A stretch of DNA of 29,122 bases from assembly GCA_964436635.1 (NCBI GenBank), contig CAYTDM010000025.1, positions 1 through 29,122 on the forward strand, in the 5' to 3' direction. The notes below the pieces were generated by a model, which was not told the origin of the DNA, did no database searches, and saw nothing but the letters and a program-made list of their open reading frames with translations. Source of the stretch: DASRQK01 sp964436635 (GTDB lineage Bacteria > Bacteroidota > Bacteroidia > Sphingobacteriales > Sphingobacteriaceae). The position numbers and the translations under genes were made by a program. This document shows positions 14,398 through 22,748 of the stretch, in pieces (positions within the stretch are counted from its first letter, which is position 1; each line of letters begins with the position of its first letter).

Positions 14398-15997
14398 GTT
14401 CCTTCACCGCTTCGCTTTGAATGTATTCGTCGTAAGACATTAACTTATCAATCACACCATTTGGTGTTAATTCAATGATTCTGTTTGCCACTGTTTGTGT
14501 TAACTCGTGGTCACGCGATGTAAATAAAATCGTTCCTTTAAAGTCTACTAAGCCGTTGTTTAAAGCGGTGATGGATTCCAAATCCAAGTGGTTAGTAGGC
14601 TCATCAAAAAGAAGTAAATTCGCTTGTTGAAGCATCATTCTTGAAAACATACAACGCATTTTCTCACCTCCAGAAAGTACGGAACATTTTTTCATGACTT
14701 CCTCTCCTGAAAACAACATTTTTCCTAAAAAGCCTCGGATGAATTGTTCGTCCTTTTCTGATTCTGAATACTCACGAAGCCAGTCGATCAAATTCTCAGT
14801 TTTTCCTTCAAAGAAACGAGTGTTATCCATAGGAATATCTGCGATATTGATGGTCACTCCTAATTTAAAGTTGCCACCATAATTGGTATTCCTTCCTGCG
14901 ATGATGTCATAAAATGCGGTGGTCGCTAAACTGTTTTGCGCGAGCACGGCGATCTTATCCCCTTTATTCACCATAAAGCTGATTTTGTCAAACAATTTTT
15001 CATTGTTCAAGCTCGCAGATAAGTTTTCTACTTGTAGAATTTGATCCCCTGCATCCCGGCTCATGTTATTAAACATGATAGCTGGATATTTTCGATTAGA
15101 AGGTTTAATTTCTTCTAAATTGATCTTGTCTAAGGCTTTTTTACGACTCGTCGCTTGCTTAGATTTGGAAGCATTGGCGCTAAATCGGCGAATAAATTCT
15201 TGTAATTCTTTAACCTTATCTTCTAATTTTTTGTTTTGATCACTGCGTTGTTTAAGGGCTAATTGACTGGATTCATACCAGAACGAATAGTTACCAGTAT
15301 AAATAGTCATTTTGCCAAAATCGATATCCACAACGTGCGTACAAACTGCATCTAAGAAGTGACGGTCGTGGGATACGACTAATACGATGGCTTCATATCC
15401 GGCTAAGAAATCTTCTAACCAAGCTATGGTTTCTATATCTAAGTCGTTTGTCGGCTCATCCAGTAATAGGATGTCTGGATTTCCAAAAAGGGCTTGCGCA
15501 AGCAAAACACGCACTTTTTGATTACCATCCAACTCTTTTACAAACTTGTAATGATGTTCTTCTCCAATGCCTAAATTACTTAACATGGTTGCGGCATCGC
15601 TTTCTGCATTCCATCCATCCATTTCCGCAAATAAACTTTCTAGTTCCCCTGCACGTTCCCCGTCTGCATCACTAAAATCTTCTTTTGCATAGATGGCATC
15701 TTTTTCTTTCATGATGTCATAAAGCTCTTTATGTCCCATCATCACCGTTTCGATTACAGTAAATTCATCAAATGCATAGTGATCCTGCTTAAGTACGGCC
15801 ATGCGTTCACCTGGCGTGAAGGCAACCGATCCAGTAGATGGATCCACGTCTCCTGAAATGATCTTTAAAAAGGTTGATTTGCCGGCACCATTTGCGCCGA
15901 TAATACCATAACAATTACCTGCGGTAAATTTTAAATTGACATCTTCAAAAAGCGTGCGCTTCCCATAACGAAGCGATAGATTGGATATATTAATCAT
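14375..15997 (-). CDS. ABC-F family ATPase (YbiT-like) with a degenerate second ATP site
   Basis: 540 residues, two fused nucleotide-binding domains and no membrane part: an ABC-F protein, a family that binds the ribosomal E site and rescues or regulates translation. It tracks E. coli YbiT closely (for example FTVIETVMMGHKELYD, RRFSANASKSKQATSR linker). Domain 1 has intact Walker A GANGAGKS (34-41), Walker B with DEPTNDLD and H-loop His210, but signature LDGNQ (156-160). Domain 2 keeps signature LSGGE (441-445) and DEPTNHLD, but its Walker A reads AQNSLATT (353-360) and the H-loop His is Arg495. So one composite site looks whole and the other broken on three elements. Its -7 box is 5 bases before the ATG. 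Cellular role unproven. Confidence 0.9.
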   Translation of the reverse strand: MINISNLSLRYGKRTLFEDVNLKFTAGNCYGIIGANGAGKSTFLKIISGDVDPSTGSVAFTPGERMAVLKQDHYAFDEFTVIETVMMGHKELYDIMKEKDAIYAKEDFSDADGERAGELESLFAEMDGWNAESDAATMLSNLGIGEEHHYKFVKELDGNQKVRVLLAQALFGNPDILLLDEPTNDLDIETIAWLEDFLAGYEAIVLVVSHDRHFLDAVCTHVVDIDFGKMTIYTGNYSFWYESSQLALKQRSDQNKKLEDKVKELQEFIRRFSANASKSKQATSRKKALDKINLEEIKPSNRKYPAIMFNNMSRDAGDQILQVENLSASLNNEKLFDKISFMVNKGDKIAVLAQNSLATTAFYDIIAGRNTNYGGNFKLGVTINIADIPMDNTRFFEGKTENLIDWLREYSESEKDEQFIRGFLGKMLFSGEEVMKKCSVLSGGEKMRCMFSRMMLQQANLLLFDEPTNHLDLESITALNNGLVDFKGTILFTSRDHELTQTVANRIIELTPNGVIDKLMSYDEYIQSEAVKEQRLAMYK

Positions 15998-16001
15998 AGC
16001 T

Positions 16002-16010
16002 GCAAAGATA
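16002..16010 (-). promoter_or_regulatory. -7 box (TATCTTTGC) of the ABC-F gene
   Basis: Exact TAnnTTTGY match on the minus strand. Only 5 bases lie between TATCTTTG and the ATG at 15997, implying a leaderless or nearly leaderless mRNA. No clear -33 TTG. Confidence 0.6.
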
Positions 16011-16092
16011 CAGTTTATTTACTAAATATTTTTAGAACAGAAAGCCATTCGGAAGAGTTCCTGAGTGAAATTAAACCCACTTTAAAAAGTAA

Positions 16093-16121
16093 AACGCCTT
16101 AAGGTTTTTCCTTAAGGCGTT
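16093..16121 (-). terminator. Intrinsic terminator of the DUF2795 gene
   Basis: AACGCCTTAAGG (16093-16104) pairs perfectly with CCTTAAGGCGTT (16110-16121) over a 5-base loop; on the minus strand a T-rich run (TTTTACTTTTTAAA) follows. It isolates the DUF2795 gene from the ABC-F gene downstream. Confidence 0.85.
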
Positions 16122-16169
16122 CATAAGTTTTTACACAGGAAATGTTCGGGCTGCACCTACTTCCCGAGA

Positions 16170-16391
16170 TTAATATTCATCTTCGTTAAAGAAGAAATCA
16201 TCCTTCGTCGGATAATCCGGCCAAATTTCTTCAATGTTTTCATAAGGCTCTCCGTCGTCTTCAAGAGCTTGAAGATTTTCAATCACCTCCACAGGTGCAC
16301 CAGAACGAATCGCATAGTCGATTAATTCATCTTTTGTCGCTGGCCATGGCGCATCTTCCAGGTGCGAAGCTAATTCTAATGTCCAATACAT
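16170..16391 (-). CDS. DUF2795 domain protein
   Basis: 73 residues. The N-terminal 60 match the small DUF2795 fold: MYWTLELASHLEDAPWPATKDELIDYAIRSG followed by APVEVIENLQALEDDGEPY. The C-terminus is strikingly acidic and aromatic (DDFFFNEDEY). No signal peptide. Some family members are predicted to be small helical, possibly DNA-associated proteins, but no function is established. A consensus -7 box at 16421-16429 and a strong terminator make it a single-gene unit, lying between the LolD-type ATPase and the ABC-F gene on the same strand. Confidence 0.85.
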   Translation of the reverse strand: MYWTLELASHLEDAPWPATKDELIDYAIRSGAPVEVIENLQALEDDGEPYENIEEIWPDYPTKDDFFFNEDEY

Positions 16392-16420
16392 AACACAAAA
16401 ATTAAGTCATTCAGTTTTGC

Positions 16421-16429
16421 GCAAAAATA
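16421..16429 (-). promoter_or_regulatory. -7 box (TATTTTTGC) of the DUF2795 gene
   Basis: Minus-strand match to TAnnTTTGY, about 30 bases before the ATG, leaving a leader of roughly 20 bases. The gene also has its own terminator, which supports independent transcription. Confidence 0.5.
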
Positions 16430-16473
16430 TAATATTTTTCCAATGTTTATGAAATTATTTTAAAAACATTTTT

Positions 16474-17232
16474 TTAAATATTTTCAAAATCAGTTCCTTT
16501 CTCTTTTAAGGCTGCTAATCGAGGAGAAACACTTTTTACTTCTTTGTTTAAATAATCATCTTCGATCAGACCATCTCGCATCCGTACGATTCTATGAGCG
16601 TGCTGCGCAATGTCCTCTTCGTGCGTGACCAATATGATCGTGTTTCCTTTTGAATGGATTTCTTCCAATAACCCCATGATTTCAATGGATGTTTTGGTGT
16701 CCAAATTTCCAGTAGGTTCATCGGCTAAAATGATGGAAGGATCGTTAATTAAGGCCCTTGCCACAGCCACCCGTTGCCTTTGGCCTCCAGATAATTCATT
16801 TGGCTTGTGATCCACCCGATTTCCTAAGCCTACACTTTCTAAAGCTGCTCGTGCTTTTTCTTCACGATTACGCTTGTTAAAACCGGCATAAACTAATGGT
16901 AAGCCCACATTATCTAACGAAGTGGAGCGAGGTAAGAGGTTAAACGTTTGAAATACAAACCCGATTTCTTTATTTCTTACGGCTGCCAATTCATCGTCCG
17001 ACATGTCACTCACATTAATTCCATTTAGAATGTATTCGCCACGAGTTGGCGTATCTAAACATCCCAATATATTCATCAATGTAGATTTTCCTGAACCTGA
17101 CGGCCCCATTAAAGCGACAAACTCCCCCTTATGAATATCCAATGTGACGGATTTCAATGCATGGATGGTTTCAGCTCCAATAACGTATTTTCTACCTATA
17201 TCTCTGATTTTTATAAGTGGCTCTTGCGACAT
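16474..17232 (-). CDS. ABC transporter ATP-binding protein, LolD/MacB type
   Basis: 252 residues, a single nucleotide-binding domain. Seen: Walker A GPSGSGKST (43-51), Q-loop in GFVFQTFNLLP, signature LSGGQ (147-151) with QRQRVAVARAL, Walker B/D-loop DEPTGNLD (171-178) and H-loop in LVTHEEDIA. The pattern NVGLPLVYAGF and the overall layout place it with LolD, MacB and FtsE-type ATPases, which work with FtsX/MacB-fold permeases to move lipoproteins or expel molecules from the inner membrane. No permease gene is adjacent: the neighbours are a DUF2795 gene and an acyltransferase. It must partner a permease encoded elsewhere; the exact role cannot be assigned. Confidence 0.92.
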   Translation of the reverse strand: MSQEPLIKIRDIGRKYVIGAETIHALKSVTLDIHKGEFVALMGPSGSGKSTLMNILGCLDTPTRGEYILNGINVSDMSDDELAAVRNKEIGFVFQTFNLLPRSTSLDNVGLPLVYAGFNKRNREEKARAALESVGLGNRVDHKPNELSGGQRQRVAVARALINDPSIILADEPTGNLDTKTSIEIMGLLEEIHSKGNTIILVTHEEDIAQHAHRIVRMRDGLIEDDYLNKEVKSVSPRLAALKEKGTDFENI

Positions 17233-17333
17233 AGTTTTCCTTTGTTTAACTCTATAGACGCCTTTAATGTCGGGTTGTTACACGCACTTCACTTTTTTTG
17301 TCTGCAAATTTCCATGCATAAAAGCGCCTGCAT

Positions 17334-18083
17334 TCAAGACTTGTTAGCTTGTTTCCAATTGTTTTTTATTATCGCGTAAGTCTGTTCTTGTAATTGATCA
17401 GTAGCCTCTTTAGAAGAGTTGTCAGCATAAATTGGGGCGTAAAGTTGGACGTTTACTGTCCCTGGTTGGCTGCCATATTTGCTGCCATCATCCCATTGTA
17501 ATTCCCATGCGTTATGTATAACCACTGGAATAATACCAATATTTTTTTCTGCTGCCAGACGAAAAGGGCCGGTCTTAAATTCGCAAAGCACAGGAGGATA
17601 TTGATCGCCAATTTTACCTTCAGGAAAAATCACGACACTCTTTCCCTTTTCTAACCAAGTGGAAGCTTTTTTAAATGCTTTAAATGAGGAAATTTTGCTT
17701 TTTCGGTCTACTGGAATGTCGATGCTTTTAAAAAATATACCCGTTACAGGGTTTTCAAGTAACTCGATTTTGCCCATAAAAGAAAATTCATGAGGGCAAG
17801 CCATAATCATCGCACTGATATCTAAGTTTGAAGTGTGATTAGGGCAAAGAATATAATTCTTACTCCAATCGATAGCCGGATCTTCCGCGATATTAAATTT
17901 AATTCCTGCAAGGCGATTTGTCAGCTTCGCAATCCGTTTTCTATAGGAAACTAATTGCTTGTAATTTTTTTCAGGGTTTTTAGCTAATCGGAGGATAAGC
18001 GGCCAATAAGGTAAGAAACAGATGAAAGCGCAGAATTTATAAAGAAAAGAATGCTGCTTTTTGAACCAACTCTTCATAATCAT
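17334..18083 (-). CDS. PlsC-type 1-acyl-sn-glycerol-3-phosphate acyltransferase family protein
   Basis: 249 residues. The family places a fatty acyl chain on lysophosphatidate or related lipids at the inner membrane. The catalytic HX4D motif is His83-Asp88 (NHTSNLD); the substrate motif FPEGKIG (153-159) and a hydrophobic N-terminal segment (about 13-33, LYKFCAFICFLPYWPLI) are present. A further block VDRKSKISSF precedes FPEG. The start could be Met1 or Met3 (MIMKSW). It lies 101 bases upstream of the LolD-type gene on the same strand and could share a transcript with it. The substrate may be lysophosphatidate or an ornithine/glycine lipid precursor, both known for this superfamily in Bacteroidota. 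Confidence 0.88.
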   Translation of the reverse strand: MIMKSWFKKQHSFLYKFCAFICFLPYWPLILRLAKNPEKNYKQLVSYRKRIAKLTNRLAGIKFNIAEDPAIDWSKNYILCPNHTSNLDISAMIMACPHEFSFMGKIELLENPVTGIFFKSIDIPVDRKSKISSFKAFKKASTWLEKGKSVVIFPEGKIGDQYPPVLCEFKTGPFRLAAEKNIGIIPVVIHNAWELQWDDGSKYGSQPGTVNVQLYAPIYADNSSKEATDQLQEQTYAIIKNNWKQANKS

Positions 18084-18124
18084 GCAATTCCTATCAGGGC
18101 TTTTATATCGCTAATTCATTTAAA

Positions 18125-18155
18125 AACCGCACACTTTACAAGAAAATGTGCGGTT
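18125..18155 (-). terminator. Intrinsic terminator of the M20 peptidase gene
   Basis: AACCGCACA (18125-18133) pairs with TGTGCGGTT (18147-18155); on the minus strand the stem is followed by a T run. It lies just after the peptidase stop and before the acyltransferase start. Confidence 0.75.
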
Positions 18156-18166
18156 GAAAGGTTGTG

Positions 18167-19537
18167 TTATTTGCTTAATTCAGCGTAATATTTGTGGAAT
18201 AAAGGGATGGTTTCTATTCCCTTTAAGTAATTCGCTATATCGTATTTTTCGTTTGGAGAGTGTAAGTTATCGCTATCTAAACCGAAGCCTAAAAGGACCG
18301 TTTTTACCCCCAATTCTTTTTCAAATAACGCTACGATTGGAATGCTTCCTCCGCCACGAGTCGGGATTGGTTTTTTTCCAAAAGATTCTTCTAATGCTTT
18401 TTCCGCTGCTAAGTAAGCGATTCCATCTGTAGGAGTCACCACCGGCTCACCGCCGTGATGAGGAGTCACTTTTACTTTTACGTAATCAGGTGCAATTTTT
18501 TCGAAGTGATCTACAAACATTTTTGTAATCGTTTCCGAACTTTGATTTGGCACCAAACGCATAGAAATTTTAGCATTTGCTTTGGAAGGCAAAACTGTTT
18601 TGGCACCTTCTCCGATATAACCACCCCACATGCCATTAACTTCTAAAGTCGGGCGAATGCCGGTTCTTTCAATCGTCGAGTAGCCTTTTTCTCCCCAAAC
18701 AGCGTCTACGCCAAGATCTTTTTTGTATTCTTCTTCATCGTAAGGCGCTTCGTTCAAGGCTTTTCTTTCTTCATCTGTTAACACCATGACGTCGTCATAG
18801 AAGCCCGGAATGGTGATGTGATTGTTTTCATCGTGTAAGGAAGCGATCATTTTCGATAAGATCGTTAATGGGTTGGCCACTGCTCCTCCATAAACACCTG
18901 AATGTAAATCACGATTTGGGCCGACTACTTCCACTTCTAAATACGATAAACCTCTTAATCCAGTTTCGATGGATGGGTGCTCTAAGCTAATCATCGCCGT
19001 GTCAGAGATTAAGATAACATCCGCTTTTAAACGATCTTTATTCTCTTTTACAAAGATTTCAAGGTTGCTTGAGCCGACTTCTTCTTCCCCTTCTATCATG
19101 AATTTAACGTTCGTTGGCAAGTCGTTTTGACTTAACATGTATTCAAACGCTTTTACGTGCATATAGAATTGTCCTTTGTCATCACAAGCACCTCTTGCAT
19201 AGATTTTTCCATCGCGAATCGTCGGTTCGAAAGGAGGCGTGTGCCACAATTCTAAAGGATCTGGTGGTTGGACGTCGTAGTGCCCATACACTAAAACAGT
19301 TGGCTTTGAAGGATCGGTGATTTTTTCACCATATACGATAGGGTGTCCGCCAGTTTCACAAATTTCAACTTGATCAGCGCCTGCATCTTTTAATTTTTTA
19401 GCGACAAATTCTGCCGTTTTTTTCACATCTCCTGCATACTTTGGATCTGCACTTACGGAAGGAAATCGCAATAACTCAAACAACTCATCTAGAAAACGTT
19501 GTTGGTTCTCCTCAACATACTTCTTAATATTTTGCAT
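18167..19537 (-). CDS. M20 family dipeptidase (carnosinase/CNDP-like)
   Basis: 456 residues. This zinc-dependent family cleaves dipeptides or short acylated amino acids. Metal and catalytic residues are visible: YGHYDVQPP with His86 and Asp88; RGACDDKGQ with bridging Asp119; IEGEEEVGS with catalytic Glu152 and metal-binding Glu153; the distal metal region with LHSPNEKYD near the C-terminus. The lid/dimerisation part (DLHSGVYGG, NGMWGGYIGEGAKTVLPSKA) is intact. No signal peptide, so the enzyme is probably cytosolic. It has its own -7 box and a terminator, so it is likely monocistronic. The precise peptide substrate is unknown. Confidence 0.93.
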   Translation of the reverse strand: MQNIKKYVEENQQRFLDELFELLRFPSVSADPKYAGDVKKTAEFVAKKLKDAGADQVEICETGGHPIVYGEKITDPSKPTVLVYGHYDVQPPDPLELWHTPPFEPTIRDGKIYARGACDDKGQFYMHVKAFEYMLSQNDLPTNVKFMIEGEEEVGSSNLEIFVKENKDRLKADVILISDTAMISLEHPSIETGLRGLSYLEVEVVGPNRDLHSGVYGGAVANPLTILSKMIASLHDENNHITIPGFYDDVMVLTDEERKALNEAPYDEEEYKKDLGVDAVWGEKGYSTIERTGIRPTLEVNGMWGGYIGEGAKTVLPSKANAKISMRLVPNQSSETITKMFVDHFEKIAPDYVKVKVTPHHGGEPVVTPTDGIAYLAAEKALEESFGKKPIPTRGGGSIPIVALFEKELGVKTVLLGFGLDSDNLHSPNEKYDIANYLKGIETIPLFHKYYAELSK

Positions 19538-19552
19538 AATCTTTCAATTTCT

Positions 19553-19561
19553 ACAAACTTA
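19553..19561 (-). promoter_or_regulatory. -7 box (TAAGTTTGT) of the M20 peptidase gene
   Basis: Exact TAnnTTTG match on the minus strand, 16 bases before the ATG at 19537; the predicted leader is about 9 bases. Confidence 0.55.
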
Positions 19562-19631
19562 CAGAATTTTAAACTATATTTATCGCTGATATTAACCTTA
19601 CAACTTATTTTGTAAACCTATTCTTCTTGTC

Positions 19632-21731
19632 ATGTGTCCGAGCTGTATAATTAATAGGAATTTTAAGAATTGGAATAGGGTGTTTCCTTCCAAAATTTCA
19701 TGGCTGGGTTCCATGATGGCTATCTCCATTTTGTTGGTTTCGGTGTTCTTTGCGGGAGCAAAAACTAATGATCAGCAGTCTATGGTTCCGTCATCGGATA
19801 CTACTGGTATGGTGGGGGCGTCGAATTCGTTGCCAAAATGGTCAGAGGTGCCTTTAGACTCTGCGTCTTTTGATAAGTTTTTAGATGACTTAAAAGAACA
19901 GGGAAAGCTTGAAAGAGATGTCATCCATCGATATTATCGAGAAGGTTACGAGTATTTTTTGCAAAAAAAAAATCAATATGCCCAAGCTGAATTGTTGTGG
20001 AGATTAGGGAATTATTATTTGTCCCAAAGCATGTTGACCTCGGCTGAAGATGCATTCACGGAATCCTTGGAGATGTTTAAGGTCATTAAAAGTCCCTTTA
20101 AAGTCGCGCATGTAACCATGGCCCTTGGAACGGTAAAAGGAAGGATGGGCGCCTATGATCAAGCCACGGAGAATTTTATGGAGGCATTGAAGACGTTTGA
20201 GGAGTTACAGGATCAACCGGGCATTGCCAATGTTTATCTGAAATTGGGGACTGTTTATGCGTATTTAAGTGATTATGAACGGGCTTTGAAACACAGTGAA
20301 AAAGCATTGGAAATCGCACTCGTCCATGATAAAGTGAATGTAATTACTTTGTATGGGAATATCGCATTTATTTACATGGATTTAGGGGAGTTTGATAAAA
20401 GCGAAGAGTATTTTAAGTTGGCCATTGAGTATCCGGTAGTCCCTACAAATCCTAAACCTCGTGCCTTAGCTTATCTGAATTTAGGTCAATTATATAAATT
20501 ACAAGGGAAACAGGTATTGGCGAATCGATACTTTGATCAGGCAGAAAAACTGGCCAAAGAGTGGAATTTGGTCGAGGAGTTAATGGTTCTGACCATTGTT
20601 AGGGTGGATGAATCTTCACCGCAGGCTATCGCAAAATCCATTGATAAACTGATTGATTTAAAAAATCACGCGAAGGAATTTGGCTTGAATTATATGCAAT
20701 TCGAGGTGCTTAAAAAATTAGTGGAATTGGGCAAATCCTTGAATTGGCACGAAAAAACCATCGAATGGATGGAGGAAAAGGATGTGGTCGAGGACCAAAT
20801 GTGGAATGAGCGTAAGGAGAAGGATATTGCTGCGCTACGAACTACGTATGAAATCGAAAAATCTAAACAAGAAATCGAAGATTTATATGAAGAAGTCAAA
20901 GTTCATAAACGCATGAATACTTTGATCTTGGTGTTTTCTGTGATATTTGTGGTAAGTTTTATCGTGTTAATATATTTTTATTTTAGGTCTAAAAAGGCAA
21001 ATCGATTGTTGGCTGAGCGGGAAACTGCCTTGAAACACACACTTCTGGTTAAAGATAAATTGTTTTCCATTATTGGCCACGACTTAAAAAATGCAATTGG
21101 AAGTCAGCCGATTGTGCTTGAATTATTGCGCGATACCATTGGAAATAAAGAAGAGAGTGAAAAGTTAATTGATGGGCTGGAAGCGTCTATTCATAATGTT
21201 TTATATGTGTTTGATACCCTGCTTCATTGGGGAAAAATGCAGTTCAAAGGGGTGAGCGTTCGTTCTGTTGAATTTGAAGTGTATCCACTTGTAGAAAATT
21301 CTATTCGTTTATTGAAATTGAATGCAGAGTTAAAGGATTTGAAAATTGTGAACCAAATTGCGCCTACCATCAGGCTTTATGCGGATCAAGATCATTTTAA
21401 ATTTATCATGCGTAATTTAGTCTCGAACGCTATCAAATATTCGAGAAAGGGCGGAGAGATTCGGGTTGGAGTGCATGAAATTCTTGAAGATAAGGTTGTG
21501 TTTTTTGTGAGCGATCAGGGGGTGGGGATGGATGAACACGAAGTAGCGACCTTATTTGATGCAGACCGAAGCAGTAAGCCAGGAACAGACGAGGAAACGG
21601 GCAATGGCATCGCTCTCATGCTCAGTAAAGAGTTTGTGTTAAAAAATGGGGGAGAAATTTGGGTAGAAAGCACTAAAGGTAAAGGTGCGACCTTGTATTT
21701 TTCAATGAATTCAATATGGAACAAAAAATAA
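19632..21731 (+). CDS. TPR-containing sensor histidine kinase
   Basis: 699 residues. The N-terminus carries a membrane or signal segment (MMAISILLVSVFFAGA, about 28-43; a start at Met28, base 19713, is possible). Residues about 90-390 form helical tetratricopeptide repeats (AYDQATENFMEALKTFEEL, YERALKHSEKALEIA, EFDKSEEYFKLAIEY) placed outside the inner membrane, then a coiled coil, one membrane span (428-451), and a cytoplasmic kinase: phosphoacceptor His483 in IIGHDLKNAIG, N box NLVSN (595-599), D-box DQGVGM from 628, and G box GNG (657-659). This is a common Bacteroidota sensor layout, with TPRs perhaps sensing protein or peptide. No response regulator is near. Its 3' end overlaps cutC by 16 bases. 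Confidence 0.9.
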   Translation: MCPSCIINRNFKNWNRVFPSKISWLGSMMAISILLVSVFFAGAKTNDQQSMVPSSDTTGMVGASNSLPKWSEVPLDSASFDKFLDDLKEQGKLERDVIHRYYREGYEYFLQKKNQYAQAELLWRLGNYYLSQSMLTSAEDAFTESLEMFKVIKSPFKVAHVTMALGTVKGRMGAYDQATENFMEALKTFEELQDQPGIANVYLKLGTVYAYLSDYERALKHSEKALEIALVHDKVNVITLYGNIAFIYMDLGEFDKSEEYFKLAIEYPVVPTNPKPRALAYLNLGQLYKLQGKQVLANRYFDQAEKLAKEWNLVEELMVLTIVRVDESSPQAIAKSIDKLIDLKNHAKEFGLNYMQFEVLKKLVELGKSLNWHEKTIEWMEEKDVVEDQMWNERKEKDIAALRTTYEIEKSKQEIEDLYEEVKVHKRMNTLILVFSVIFVVSFIVLIYFYFRSKKANRLLAERETALKHTLLVKDKLFSIIGHDLKNAIGSQPIVLELLRDTIGNKEESEKLIDGLEASIHNVLYVFDTLLHWGKMQFKGVSVRSVEFEVYPLVENSIRLLKLNAELKDLKIVNQIAPTIRLYADQDHFKFIMRNLVSNAIKYSRKGGEIRVGVHEILEDKVVFFVSDQGVGMDEHEVATLFDADRSSKPGTDEETGNGIALMLSKEFVLKNGGEIWVESTKGKGATLYFSMNSIWNKK

Positions 21732-22447
21732 ACGGATATTCTTTAGAGATATGTGCGAATTCGGTGGCTTCTGGGAAGGCAGCAGAAGCAGGTGGAGCGT
21801 CAAGAATTGAATTATGTCAACAGTTAGAAGTAGGAGGGATTACTCCTTCTGCTGGTCAAATTCAGCTAGCTGCCGAGCAGCTATCGATCGGTGTGCACGT
21901 TTTAATTCGTCCACGAGCGGGTGATTTTGTTTATTCTGAGGATGAATTTGAAGAAATAATTCGCGACATTGAATATTGCCGAAGTGTTGGTTGTGATGGG
22001 GTTGTGATTGGTGCATTACTGCCGAATGGCGATATAGATGTGCCGAGATTAGAACGCATGGTAGCCGCTGCCGGTGCTATGTGTGTAACCTTTCATCGTG
22101 CATTTGATCGTTGTTTGGACCCCATAAGTGGATTGGAAGCGATTATTAGCGCAAAATGTCAACGAATTTTGACTTCTGGCCAGAAAAGTAATGCATATGA
22201 GGGGATGGAAATGCTTGCGAAGCTCATTCAACTGGCAGGAAATCGAATTGAAATTATGCCTGGATCGGGGGTGACTGAAGATAATTTAGTGGAAATTATT
22301 CAGAAGACAGGAGCGAGATCTATCCATTCATCGGCGAAAATCGATGTTTTGCCTACCCAACATCCGCCTTTTACGGGTTGGGAAAAGACTTGGGTGAGTT
22401 CAAAAGAAAAAGTCCGCACGATGGCGGACCTTTTACAAAATCTTTAG
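21716..22447 (+). CDS. cutC: CutC family protein
   Basis: 243 residues, full family length (E. coli about 248), TIM-barrel fold. Markers: LEICANSVASGKAAEAGGASRIELC, HVLIRPRAGDFVYSEDEFEEI, GVVIGALLPNGDIDV, VTFHRAFDRC, ILTSGQ, and IMPGSGVTEDN. CutC was named for copper tolerance in E. coli, but the link is disputed and the reaction is not settled. Its start lies inside the histidine kinase gene (16-base overlap), so translation may be coupled. A hairpin with T run sits inside its last codons and seems to serve as terminator for both cutC and the convergent small gene, whose stop is only 4 bases away. Confidence 0.92.
   Translation: MEQKINGYSLEICANSVASGKAAEAGGASRIELCQQLEVGGITPSAGQIQLAAEQLSIGVHVLIRPRAGDFVYSEDEFEEIIRDIEYCRSVGCDGVVIGALLPNGDIDVPRLERMVAAAGAMCVTFHRAFDRCLDPISGLEAIISAKCQRILTSGQKSNAYEGMEMLAKLIQLAGNRIEIMPGSGVTEDNLVEIIQKTGARSIHSSAKIDVLPTQHPPFTGWEKTWVSSKEKVRTMADLLQNL
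22407..22434. terminator. Bidirectional terminator inside the cutC coding sequence
   Basis: Arms AAAAAGTCCGC (22407-22417) and GCGGACCTTTT (22424-22434) pair with one A-C mismatch over a 6-base loop. T-rich sequence follows on both strands. It lies upstream of the cutC stop (22445-22447) and just downstream of the convergent small gene. Confidence 0.65.
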
Positions 22448-22451
22448 CAAA

Positions 22452-22634
22452 TTATTTTGCAGCTTGAGCGGATAGTTTGTTAAGAATTTCATCATTCTTA
22501 ACAATGTGGCTATCTTTTGGCATTTTTGAACGGCTGCCAACCTCAATGTTACGGCCTAATTTCAAGAATTGAACTTCAGCTTTAGCTGTAACTTTGTTTC
22601 TTCTGTCTTTTCTTTTTAAACGAGTAACTCCCAT
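22452..22634 (-). CDS. Small basic protein of unknown function, downstream of tRNA-Cys
   Basis: 60 residues (MGVTRLKRKDRRNKV... ending LNKLSAQAAK), strongly basic in its first 20 positions, no signal peptide or membrane span. I believe similar short proteins occur in other Bacteroidota but I cannot name a family. The N-terminal VTRLKRKDRRN patch suggests RNA or ribosome contact, which is inference. The ATG lies 27 bases after the 3' end of tRNA-Cys with no promoter box between, so it may be read from the tRNA promoter and freed by tRNA 3' processing. No Shine-Dalgarno; the leader is A/T only. The coding stretch ends 4 bases from the cutC stop. Confidence 0.75.
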   Translation of the reverse strand: MGVTRLKRKDRRNKVTAKAEVQFLKLGRNIEVGSRSKMPKDSHIVKNDEILNKLSAQAAK

Positions 22635-22661
22635 TGTTTTATATTTTTAATAAATTATACG

Positions 22662-22732
22662 AGGTCGAGAGCGGATTCGAACCGCTGTACAAGGTTTTGC
22701 AGACCTCTGCCTAGCCACTCGGCCACTCGACC
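22662..22732 (-). tRNA. tRNA-Cys (anticodon GCA)
   Basis: 71 bases. Acceptor stem GGTCGAG/CTCGACC with discriminator T (U73, as in tRNA-Cys); D arm GCC/GGC; anticodon stem GAGGT/ACCTT with loop CTGCAAA (anticodon GCA); T arm AGCGG-TTCGAAT-CCGCT. CCA is not encoded. A consensus -7 box lies 17 bases upstream. Confidence 0.95.
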
Positions 22733-22748
22733 CTATCTTTTTAGGACA

